Position numbers and translations under genes: made by a program. From Tritrichomonas musculus (Eukaryota; Parabasalia; Tritrichomonadida; Tritrichomonadidae): DNA of 64,000 nucleotides. The notes under the pieces were generated by a model. The model was not told where the DNA came from. It ran no database searches and saw nothing but the letters and a program-made list of their open reading frames with translations. The stretch lies in NCBI GenBank assembly GCA_039105265.1, contig JAPFFF010000001.1, forward strand, positions 10,850,001-10,914,000, read 5' to 3'. Shown one piece after another: positions 9,897-18,526 of this stretch (its first letter is position 1; each line of letters begins with the position of its first letter).

Positions 9897-11741
9897 TTAA
9901 TCTTGTAAAGGCTTCCAAGACATAATGACAAACATCGAATTATTAAACACAATATTTAAAATTTTGCTATTCAGCAAGTTCTTATTCCAATTATCCTTTT
10001 CTTTTTTCATGATAAAATAATCTACATCAATTTTGTGGTCAGGGTTATCAACAAATTTTGCCAGAGTTGTAAAGTAATAGGAATTATTAATGATATAATC
10101 TTGCAAAGCTTGAATATTCCCAATATATCCAACCCTACCAGCTCTTGCAAAAGCAGGATTCCAGTTAAGTTTCTGTGGCATTGCAAAAACGCTTTTTCTG
10201 TTTGTATTCTTGTCTATCCATTTTGCAGCATCATTTTCATTTTCCCCAAAAATTTTAATTGACTGATTAATTTGATTATAAATTCCACATAAAGATGATA
10301 AGCACATCAAAATAACTAGAAAAGAAATTGAAGTAATCACAATTCCTTTGAGTTGAGGATTAGAGCAAAGGCTAATTAAAGTTGAAAATCCAGAACATAT
10401 TGCTGCAACAATGAGAGGAGTTACAACAGTTTGTGTAGTGAAGAAATTGAAGCGATGCTCGTTTTGTAAACTGACAATCGATAAGAAATAAAAAAGCCCT
10501 ATTGGCAAAATTGCTCGATGCGGTGATTGTAAGAAAGTAAAAATAAGAGAAAGAAAGCCAAAGCCGTATGCATGAAAAGGAAATGCTAAAAAGGGCAAAA
10601 ACGAGTCTTTGGAAATATCACTTTTCCAAAGAGGATTTTTAAACTCAATAGAAAATTTCTTCAAAAATAAAAATGAAAAAATTAGGAAAGGAATAAAATA
10701 AAATTTCAATCTGTTATAAATAGTATTATTTGATTTGAGATGATGATTCTTTGAACATTTTAATCCCCTAATATCTATGTTATATAAGAAAAAGGCGATA
10801 AATAAAATAAATCCACTTTGAGGCCGAACAAAGAAAGAAATTATTGAAACAATTCCCGCAAGATGATAAAAATCGGACTCCAAAAATAAATATACAGTCA
10901 AAGATAAAGATAACGATAATAAATTGATTCGTGAAGTTAAAAGGTTATGAACAAGCGGGTGACCCCAATTTACAACGCCTGAACCATAGAAAAAGACAAA
11001 ATCTGCTGCACTATTCCCTCTATCGTTATTATTAATAAAATGCGTAAATCCTAAACCAGCAATTAAAAGCATTACTGGTGGAGCAAAAAATGCAATTAAA
11101 TGATCATGGGTGATTCTATAAATATATGAGAACGATAAAAAACAAATAGAAATAAATAGAAAAATGGTTGGTAATATAATTGAAAGTCGTAAACTGCATC
11201 CAATTGACTTAATTAAAGAACAATATAAAAATGGTAGAATTTCTGTACGCGTGGTTAAACCTTTGAGTATATTGATTTGAAATCCTGATAGCATATTACT
11301 TTTTTTGTTTACTCCTTTCGTAAAAGATGAAATCATTGAAATTTCGAGTAGCATATCGTTTTCACCTGATCTAATGATTTTATCACTAGTAGGGAAAATA
11401 AAAGTTGCTAATGAAGAAAAAACAATTGACCACATTATAACTCCAAATAACGATAATTTGGGAAAATTAGAGTGATCAGATCTGCACTTGCGATTAAATT
11501 TATTCAAAACTATAGATATAATTACTGATAAAATAAGTTGAGCAGCAAAATGTACACCTGTGCAAAATAAAAAAAGATTTAAAAAAGAACTCGATATTGA
11601 CACAATAACCATTCCAACTGGGAAAGAAATGGAAAATATTTCCAATAAATGGAGTTTACCTTGTGTCAGAAAAAATATTACTTCAAATCCTAGCCAACCT
11701 GATGCCCCAATAAAAAGAAGAGCGAGTAAAATCGAGATCAT
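9897..11741 (-). CDS. Polytopic membrane protein, GT-C-like glycosyltransferase candidate (paralogue A)
   Basis: 614 residues with roughly ten to twelve hydrophobic segments from the first residues on (MISILLALLF start). A GEND motif (about residue 125) follows the first membrane segments and would supply the E-x-D pair that GT-C glycosyltransferases place in their first lumenal loop. Other landmarks are GHP (about 264), RPQ (about 305), and a lumenal tail with AAKWIDKNT and AGRVGYIGN (about 535), a pattern seen in bacterial GT-C-type membrane proteins. The protein is a clear paralogue of the one at 16466-18289, sharing GEND, GHP, TSR, RPQ, RFNFFT and AGR. By family it would use a lipid-linked sugar in the ER. 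Enzyme activity is inference; multi-pass topology and paralogy are directly visible. Confidence 0.7.
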   Translation of the reverse strand: MISILLALLFIGASGWLGFEVIFFLTQGKLHLLEIFSISFPVGMVIVSISSSFLNLFLFCTGVHFAAQLILSVIISIVLNKFNRKCRSDHSNFPKLSLFGVIMWSIVFSSLATFIFPTSDKIIRSGENDMLLEISMISSFTKGVNKKSNMLSGFQINILKGLTTRTEILPFLYCSLIKSIGCSLRLSIILPTIFLFISICFLSFSYIYRITHDHLIAFFAPPVMLLIAGLGFTHFINNNDRGNSAADFVFFYGSGVVNWGHPLVHNLLTSRINLLSLSLSLTVYLFLESDFYHLAGIVSIISFFVRPQSGFILFIAFFLYNIDIRGLKCSKNHHLKSNNTIYNRLKFYFIPFLIFSFLFLKKFSIEFKNPLWKSDISKDSFLPFLAFPFHAYGFGFLSLIFTFLQSPHRAILPIGLFYFLSIVSLQNEHRFNFFTTQTVVTPLIVAAICSGFSTLISLCSNPQLKGIVITSISFLVILMCLSSLCGIYNQINQSIKIFGENENDAAKWIDKNTNRKSVFAMPQKLNWNPAFARAGRVGYIGNIQALQDYIINNSYYFTTLAKFVDNPDHKIDVDYFIMKKEKDNWNKNLLNSKILNIVFNNSMFVIMSWKPLQD

Positions 11742-11849
11742 ATTAATATTAATTTTTTTCAGTTTTTATTTGGTCAAGATAATAGAAAATAAATTGAGTA
11801 AATTAATTTTAAAAAACACACAAATAAAATATACGTAAATTTTGATTAA

Positions 11850-13388
11850 TCAAATAGGGTATATAGCTCCAAACAAAACCCATGTTACATATAAATTTTC
11901 TGCATAAGGAAAGACTGCAAGTGAAAGGGTGAATTGGTCTGTTTGTGGGCTCAACATGATATTAGATGCTTTTGTCTGTAAAGCCATGAAAATAGCTTTG
12001 GCTTCAGCTGAATGAATACAAAAAGGTGCTAATTTAATAGTTGATTTTGAAGGAATTAAATGTCTAACAGCATCGTTGACTGGTGGTGCCCATATATCAC
12101 AAGATTCATTTAATTTTGATGATTCATATGTTTGTAATAAAGGTCTCATTGCGATTTCAATTTGCTTATTAAATGTTGTAACTTTTGTGTGACGAACTGC
12201 GCAAATCATTTTTTTAACTTCGTTTTCAACATCTTCTTCATCTACAGAATCACATCTTAACAAAGCTGGATGCGATAAAGGATCTGGCATTTGAATTCTT
12301 TTCCATATTCTAGGATCATCTGTAATTGCTGGCGGATTTTCAATAAGAGGTTCTAAACGACATCTGTAACCATACATTACAATTGTTGGAAGAGTTTCGA
12401 CATTCATTCTTTCGCATTTGAATGGGTCCCATAGAGTTGAATATTTTTCATGCACTGTCAATACTTTTGAGCCGCAAACAAATGATTCAAATCCGAATCC
12501 ACAAAAAATTGAGCATAAAAGAGCACATATGTCAGGCTTACTACCTTCACAAGAAGCAAGGAGTGAATGAATAGAAAAGCCTTTAGTAAATGCTAATTCT
12601 TCTTCATTTTCTTCTTCTGGAATATCTTCTTTTATAACATTTCCGGTTGTTGCATATCTGGATTTTTTAACTGAAAAAAGACCTGCAAATCTTAAAGCAT
12701 GAAAAGGAGAAGGAATTAATCGTGATGAGAGTTTGCAAATATGCGTTGCATTTGGGGTTTCTTGTCTGAGTAAATTTTCGAGTTCTGCTTGTGTACAAAG
12801 CTGAGGAGACATTTGCATCTTAACATGTACAACGCCACATGGATCTCCTGTTCGTGGGTCGTAAAGAGAAACAGGCAGGCCTGTATAACCAGCTAATGCT
12901 CTACGCCATTCAAAAGATCCAGAGCCATATACGCACCGATTTGGACCTGCTATCAAAATAGCAACAATAGATCCTGTTCCAAAATGAATTAATTCGTCAA
13001 GTGGCTCTGAAAGCTCAAGATCAAAAGCTTCGCAAAATTTTGGATCAGCATCAGCTTCAACTTCTATCGATCTCCATCTTCTTCCAGCAATATTGAAATC
13101 AAGAAGAATTCTCGTACTAGGATCAGCATCCATGATCTCAACAAACGAGGAAGCTCGGACAATCGTAATGGATAAAATTTGTCCACTTGGGGGAGATGGA
13201 CGCTGGATTACCATTTTTGGTAATTCGACAACAGGCTCTGGGTGAATAATTCTTTGTTTAGGTGGAATAGCAGCAGTCATTCTTTTTTCTAGAAAATCGT
13301 GCACATATTTTTTCATATCGGTATTAGACGTAAATCTTTTTATTCTTTCGCGATCAGAATCGTCAATGTCGACATTTGGCATAGACAT
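11850..13388 (-). CDS. CEP76: CEP76-like basal body/centrosomal protein
   Basis: 512 residues from ATG 13388; further upstream only a TTG continues the frame. A C2-type domain spans about residues 72-197, with GRRWRS, then ADPKFCEAF, as in CEP76 where GQRFRS precedes an acidic CEP-F motif. A middle segment (about 275-315, SIHSLLASCEG then LLCSIFCGFGFESFVCGSK) fits the transglutaminase-like, probably non-catalytic fold of CEP76 and CC2D2A relatives. The C-terminus FPYAENLYVTWVLF closely resembles the FPY-x-E-x3-WVMF end of animal CEP76. In animals it restrains centriole over-duplication; in a flagellate it would act at basal bodies. The gene is divergent with the lectin gene, with 81 bases between start codons. 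Confidence 0.8.
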   Translation of the reverse strand: MSMPNVDIDDSDRERIKRFTSNTDMKKYVHDFLEKRMTAAIPPKQRIIHPEPVVELPKMVIQRPSPPSGQILSITIVRASSFVEIMDADPSTRILLDFNIAGRRWRSIEVEADADPKFCEAFDLELSEPLDELIHFGTGSIVAILIAGPNRCVYGSGSFEWRRALAGYTGLPVSLYDPRTGDPCGVVHVKMQMSPQLCTQAELENLLRQETPNATHICKLSSRLIPSPFHALRFAGLFSVKKSRYATTGNVIKEDIPEEENEEELAFTKGFSIHSLLASCEGSKPDICALLCSIFCGFGFESFVCGSKVLTVHEKYSTLWDPFKCERMNVETLPTIVMYGYRCRLEPLIENPPAITDDPRIWKRIQMPDPLSHPALLRCDSVDEEDVENEVKKMICAVRHTKVTTFNKQIEIAMRPLLQTYESSKLNESCDIWAPPVNDAVRHLIPSKSTIKLAPFCIHSAEAKAIFMALQTKASNIMLSPQTDQFTLSLAVFPYAENLYVTWVLFGAIYPI

Positions 13389-13469
13389 TCTACCAAAAAA
13401 ATATTTAAACGGCAATTGAATTTTAGTAACCAAATAAGGACATAAAAAGTTTCCTGAAAATTTCCAAAA

Positions 13470-14747
13470 ATGATTTGTAATCTTATCTTTTTTTACACTT
13501 TAATTCGTTTTTTACTTGCTGAAAAATCAAATTATGACTTAATCGAACCAATGAAAGCAACATCTCCAGGAGAAATTGGAGTTTGGTCATTAATTGGTGT
13601 TGCAACAAATATGAAAAAATCCATCCATTTTTCACCTGATTCATCACGACAAAATGGTGCAATATGCAACAGAATCCCGACTTCGTCTCCAGAATGGTAT
13701 AGTCAATTTCGTGTTCAAGTTTCTAAAGGATCATTGATTTATGTTATTTCTGATGAGTCCTGCCCTTATTGGTCTATTTCTCATTCTGTTAATAGCTGGA
13801 GTGGAATTTCACTTAATATTACGCGCAAAAACAATGAAAAATTAGTTTTAATAGCACGTTATTTAAATCAAAGTAAGCCATACGAAGCAAAATTATGCAA
13901 AGTCAATTCAGAAAATGTAACTATCAAAGCATCATACATAAATAACACAATTACTTTCTCTGTTTTAGCTGATAAAGATAATTACTTTACAGATTGCGGC
14001 TACCAAATTCCAATTTCCGAAAAAATGTCTAAAAATTATTTCACATTTTATGCAGAAAATTCAGATGGAATTGGAAACTCAGAAATCTATCATTATATCT
14101 TAAAAATCCCATCTACCTTCAAAGAATCAATAAATTTGACAGAAAGCGATGATTTTAATAGACATCATATACTCCTTCAACAAGAAAAGCGTATTTCTGA
14201 GCATCCATCACTTCCCCTCGCAAGAGAAATTATTGAAGAGATGGAAAAGGCAAATTACAAACTTAGTCAAGGAAAACAGACTAATACCACAGAGAACATT
14301 CGTGATCTTTTGTTAGAAGTCAAAGGAAGATTAAAATACTCACTCACTACTGATGATCTCCAAAAGCTTATTCATGCAACTATTGCTGTTAATTTAATTC
14401 GAGCAGAAAGGAAAATGGAAAAAAGAAGGGCTGCTTTTTCAAATATTAATGAAGATCTTGATAACTTAAAAACCGTTGTTGATGAAAAATTAAAATGGCT
14501 TACTAAATACGTTTTGGATTCAATGACCGAAGCCCAAGAAAGTGCAGTTGGTATATTGAACGAATTTTTAGAAGCTACCAAAGAGGGTGAAGAATTACCA
14601 AAAGAAGCTAAAAGAAGAGCAAAGGAAGTTAAATCAGCTTGGACTCCAACAGTTCTTTACCTGATTTCATTCCTGGAATTTGTTTGTTATATAGTTTTCT
14701 TTTGTGTGAAAAGACAGAAAACGCATGGTTTTCAGAAGTTGGATTAA
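13470..14747 (+). CDS. L-type lectin cargo receptor (ERGIC-53/VIP36-like)
   Basis: 425 residues. An N-terminal hydrophobic signal peptide (about 1-17) is followed by an L-type lectin fold (about 25-220). That fold shows the family pattern of strands: GVWSLIGVATN, IHFSPDSSRQNGAICN, then EWYSQFRVQV. Next comes a long charged helical region likely to form coiled coils (about 235-390), one membrane segment (about 391-412) and a short cytosolic tail, KRQKTHGFQKLD. This is the architecture of ERGIC-53, which carries glycoproteins from ER to Golgi. The tail lacks the terminal KKFF of animal ERGIC-53. Calcium- and sugar-binding residues cannot be assigned without an alignment. The TAAAT at the stop may double as the short trichomonad poly(A) signal. 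Confidence 0.72.
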   Translation: MICNLIFFYTLIRFLLAEKSNYDLIEPMKATSPGEIGVWSLIGVATNMKKSIHFSPDSSRQNGAICNRIPTSSPEWYSQFRVQVSKGSLIYVISDESCPYWSISHSVNSWSGISLNITRKNNEKLVLIARYLNQSKPYEAKLCKVNSENVTIKASYINNTITFSVLADKDNYFTDCGYQIPISEKMSKNYFTFYAENSDGIGNSEIYHYILKIPSTFKESINLTESDDFNRHHILLQQEKRISEHPSLPLAREIIEEMEKANYKLSQGKQTNTTENIRDLLLEVKGRLKYSLTTDDLQKLIHATIAVNLIRAERKMEKRRAAFSNINEDLDNLKTVVDEKLKWLTKYVLDSMTEAQESAVGILNEFLEATKEGEELPKEAKRRAKEVKSAWTPTVLYLISFLEFVCYIVFFCVKRQKTHGFQKLD

Positions 14748-14921
14748 ATTTATATTAATAAAATTGTTTCTTTTTTTTGTACCGATTTACCTGATTTAAA
14801 ATCTTTATGCTTAAAATATGACATGATATAAAAGATAATATTTAAAAAAATGTCATGAAAATTTGTAATTTATTTGAAGATTCAAATAGGGTGAAAAAAG
14901 ACAAAAATAGCGCTAATTTTT

Positions 14922-16226
14922 CTAACATTGAGTATATGTTATTCGTGGTCTCTTTGGAATTCTGGTTCTGGTTGTTTTAGGATGTTCAGTAGTATTCTTA
15001 TTCTTTTCATTGCTTTGATTATCATTATCATTTTTCTTTTTAGGTTCGGGCATATCTTGATTTTGTTTGGGTTTCAAATGTTTATCATTTTTTGTCTTAA
15101 AACTTGGAGTTGAAGATTGAAGGGTTAGACTTCTTGATAATTTATTATTATTATTATTATCCAAAGACATCCTACTTTTTGTTTTTGCTTTTTTATCATT
15201 GTCATTAAGTGGAATACCTGAAAGATTTTTAGAAAGTAATGACACTGATGAGTTCCTCGATTTTCTTTTGGCCTGGTAAAGAGCAAGCATTCTTTTTTGA
15301 ACATCCTCATAATTTTCTTTAACAGGAATTTTCATTGAAGATGATAAAGAAGATTGAACTGAATGCAAATTATTGTTTGAAGTATTCTCGTCAATTGATA
15401 ATGAATTTCTTGCACTCTTTGAATGACGTTTTTCAGATGCACTTCGATGAGGTTCAGATGATTTCGGTTCAATTTCATGATTAGTTAGAGTACTATCATG
15501 ATTGATTGATTCATCTTTTTCATCTTGCTTTTTTATATCTTTTGATTGCTTTTGTTCATCTTGTAATATAATAGAGTCTTCATCAAATTCATCAAATAAA
15601 TTTTTGGATGTGTTTTGTATATTCGATTTCCTTTTTTTCTTTGGAATTTCTTCTTTTAAACTACTAGTTGTAGACGCCATCACATTACTTTGTGAAAATG
15701 AGGTTTTTATTTTAGATTTTTGACGTTTATTGAGATCACTTATTTTTTGTTTAATTTCTTGGAGCTCATGCTCATGTTGAAGAATTTGATCAGCTTTCTT
15801 TTGTTTAAGGGCTTCTAATTTTTGACGATTTAATTCTATTTCTTTTGATAAAAATTTCTTTCTGGCATGTGCCTCATCAAGCAATGCTTGATTTCCTTTT
15901 GTTCTAACGGTAAGAGGCTCAATTACTTTTGCTCTTTTGGAGTCAGTTTCATCTTCAATTTGCTTCCTTTTCATTGCAAGAATTTGAATTGTTTTCAGAA
16001 CTTGAAGGAGATCTTGTCTAGAATTCCAGCAATTTTCATCATTTGGTGGAGAAAAAGCGCAAACACTAACCTCAGATAAAGCGTTAACGACTTGCTCATA
16101 TGTATAATTTGTATTTTCTTGAAATTGATCGTTATTTTTAGGCTCCTCTGATACTGTATTCGAATATTGTGGAGTTTCAACTTGTAAATTTGATGATGCT
16201 TTAGAAGGAATTGTTACTTTTTTCAT
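14922..16226 (-). CDS. Low-complexity charged coiled-coil protein, unidentified
   Basis: 434 residues, very rich in Lys, Ser, Asn, Glu and Gln. A heptad-like segment (about 119-170, from KKFLSKEIELNRQKLEALK) should form a coiled coil. The remainder is probably disordered, with basic clusters such as KKKRKS and a C-terminal RTRIPKRPRITY that could act as nuclear targeting or nucleic-acid binding sequence. No domain was recognised. Codon pattern and length make it a believable gene, although other frames in this simple sequence are partly open. It sits tail-to-tail with the lectin gene (174 bases). Confidence 0.7.
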   Translation of the reverse strand: MKKVTIPSKASSNLQVETPQYSNTVSEEPKNNDQFQENTNYTYEQVVNALSEVSVCAFSPPNDENCWNSRQDLLQVLKTIQILAMKRKQIEDETDSKRAKVIEPLTVRTKGNQALLDEAHARKKFLSKEIELNRQKLEALKQKKADQILQHEHELQEIKQKISDLNKRQKSKIKTSFSQSNVMASTTSSLKEEIPKKKRKSNIQNTSKNLFDEFDEDSIILQDEQKQSKDIKKQDEKDESINHDSTLTNHEIEPKSSEPHRSASEKRHSKSARNSLSIDENTSNNNLHSVQSSLSSSMKIPVKENYEDVQKRMLALYQAKRKSRNSSVSLLSKNLSGIPLNDNDKKAKTKSRMSLDNNNNNKLSRSLTLQSSTPSFKTKNDKHLKPKQNQDMPEPKKKNDNDNQSNEKNKNTTEHPKTTRTRIPKRPRITYTQC

Positions 16227-16465
16227 ATGAATTTAAAATATAAAAATTATTTAAACGTACACATTTTTATTAAATGTTGGGTCATTTAAAATTAATGTTC
16301 ATGATCAAGAAATATTTTTCTTGAGCTATGTTATACTCAGAACATTTGGCAAAGCTTAAATTCAATATAAATTATTTCCCATCTGGGCTCATTAAAGATA
16401 GAAATTAAATAATATAATTCATTTTATTAAATAATCAAACAAACTTGAGAGAATTTATAAAATAA
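16227..16465. other. Spacer upstream of the coiled-coil gene
   Basis: AT-rich spacer between two minus-strand genes. Only 10 bases of ordinary sequence precede the ATG at 16226, with TCAT overlapping it. No element or gene was seen. Confidence 0.4.
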
Positions 16466-18289
16466 TCAATCACTATTTGTATCATGCGCTCCGTCATTAT
16501 AATTGAAAACAAGTAAAATATATTTTTCATTTTCATATACAGGTATATATTTGGTTCCAATCACACCTTTTGCTTTTTGAATCCAATTTCCATTTTTTTG
16601 AATAACATAATAATTAACATCATTCACAGGAACACCTTCATTTAAAAAATGCTGAAATATATCTTCTCTATTTTCAATATTAAAAGGAGTACATTGCATC
16701 CAATGCAAACTTCCTAAGTACATTACACGGCCAGCAATTGATGTTGCTGGATTCCAAAATCGAAAAGATTCGCCCAAAAAAACGTCGCTTGGCTTTGTAT
16801 TATTTATGATCCAATTTGCTAGATCAATGTCATTAGAATCCCAACAATTAAATTTTTGATTATATCGAGCATAAATACCTGTAAATGATGATAAACACAT
16901 AAAAACCATCGAAAAGAAGATAAGTGAGTAAAAAGTACCTTGAATATCTGGATTTGATTTCCATCTTTTTGCAAAATTAATCATACCAGAAAATGAAATT
17001 GAAATAAAGACAGGGACAACAGTTGATAGAATTGTAAAGAAATTAAATCGCAAATTTGGCTGGAAAGAAAAAATTAAGAGCAAATAAAAAGTAGTAAGTG
17101 ATGTGACCAATTTTTCTTTGAATTCAAAAATAGAAAATAGAAGACTGACAAACAATACTCCGAAAATTGAGATAGGATATGAAATAAATGGGAGCATTGT
17201 ATTTCGATGCGAATCTGTCCAATAAAGAGCTTCTTCTTTTTTAACAGTCATTCCAAATGATGGAAGAAGGAAAAAGATTGGTATCAAAAAAATTGATTTG
17301 GTTAAAATCTCTTTTAGCTTAAATTTATAAAAAATAGAAATGAAGCTGAGAGAAATTGCGGTTTGCGGCCGAATGAGAAGAACTAAATATGAAATAATAA
17401 TAGATAAAATTGTGCAGTCTGATTCTAGAAGAATAAAGCACAAAATTGAGAGAGACATTGATAATTCAACAGCACGAGATGTTAAAATGCAATGAAGCAT
17501 TGGATGGCCCCAAGCATTAACTTTATTACCTCCTAGGAAGAATACATAATCAACTGATGGATTAATACGATCACTTGTTTTTAAAAAGTGAAAAAATCCA
17601 AAACCTCCTGAAAGAAAAACTACTGGAATTGATAATGATGATGCATATTCGTTCTGACAGAGTCTGTATGTAAAACTGAATTGTAGTAAAGATATCGAAA
17701 AAAGAAGAAGTGAGGTTGAAACAAATAACGAGCACTGTGTTGACATCCCTGCAACGTCCAGTAAGGACAAATAAATAGAAGGTAAAAATTCTGATTTGGC
17801 AAAGCTTCCTGAGACAAATGGAAGCATAACATGATTTAAAAATCCCCTATTATTGTTAATTCCATGAGAAAATGATGAAATATATGATATTTCGAGAAAG
17901 AGATCGTTTTCACCGCATTGTATCATTTTATCTTTTTCGGAAATATATGCAAAATACGATAAGTAGAAAAGGCATAATTCGCATATAAGGAGCCAAACAA
18001 GGGTTGGAAGCTTAGGTAGCTGAATTTTAATATGTAATTTCAAATTAAAAAAAAAAAGAATAATTGATATTAAAAATGATATAAAAACAATAATATAAAA
18101 GAGAAATAGATTGCAATGAATGATTGGATTGATACAAAGAGAAAAAAATGAGGAAATTGCCATACCGACTGGGAATGCAGCTCCAATTAACTCAATAAAC
18201 CGAAATTTTAGTCGAGTAAATGTCAATATTATTTCAAATCCAAGAAAAGCGGAAGAAATAGGAAGGAAAAATGAAAGAGCAGATTCCAT
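16466..18289 (-). CDS. Polytopic membrane protein, GT-C-like glycosyltransferase candidate (paralogue B)
   Basis: 607 residues, paralogous along the whole length to the protein at 9897-11741, at roughly one third identity by eye. It has the same topology of about ten to twelve hydrophobic segments, GEND near residue 127, GHP, TSR, RPQ and LRFNFFT motifs, and a lumenal end with NTKPSDVF then AGRVMYLGS (about 520). GEND offers the E-x-D acidic pair expected of GT-C enzymes. Conservation of these short polar motifs between two otherwise diverged proteins suggests they are active-site residues. The two copies bracket CEP76, the lectin and the coiled-coil gene, so they may descend from a local duplication. 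Confidence 0.7.
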   Translation of the reverse strand: MESALSFFLPISSAFLGFEIILTFTRLKFRFIELIGAAFPVGMAISSFFSLCINPIIHCNLFLFYIIVFISFLISIILFFFNLKLHIKIQLPKLPTLVWLLICELCLFYLSYFAYISEKDKMIQCGENDLFLEISYISSFSHGINNNRGFLNHVMLPFVSGSFAKSEFLPSIYLSLLDVAGMSTQCSLFVSTSLLLFSISLLQFSFTYRLCQNEYASSLSIPVVFLSGGFGFFHFLKTSDRINPSVDYVFFLGGNKVNAWGHPMLHCILTSRAVELSMSLSILCFILLESDCTILSIIISYLVLLIRPQTAISLSFISIFYKFKLKEILTKSIFLIPIFFLLPSFGMTVKKEEALYWTDSHRNTMLPFISYPISIFGVLFVSLLFSIFEFKEKLVTSLTTFYLLLIFSFQPNLRFNFFTILSTVVPVFISISFSGMINFAKRWKSNPDIQGTFYSLIFFSMVFMCLSSFTGIYARYNQKFNCWDSNDIDLANWIINNTKPSDVFLGESFRFWNPATSIAGRVMYLGSLHWMQCTPFNIENREDIFQHFLNEGVPVNDVNYYVIQKNGNWIQKAKGVIGTKYIPVYENEKYILLVFNYNDGAHDTNSD

Positions 18290-18526
18290 GATTCTTGGAG
18301 GTTCAAATGGTTAAATTATAGGTGAAATACAAAAATTTGCTTTTCTTGATAAAATATTAATAAAAATTAAATATTGATATTCTTGCATAATAAAATTTCG
18401 CTACATTTTAGAAAATTTGATTCTTTTTGAATTTTAAAATCGTCCGCTTGAAATAATTCACCTATTAGATTCAATTTTTTTTCACCTTTAATGAAATAAA
18501 AATTGATTTATTAAGTTACTAGCTTT
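18290..18526. promoter_or_regulatory. Divergent promoter region
   Basis: 237 AT-rich bases between the starts of GT-C-like paralogue B (-) and the MED17-like gene (+), so both promoters should lie here. No copy of the trichomonad initiator TCAYTW was found within the last 20 bases before either ATG. Confidence 0.4.
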
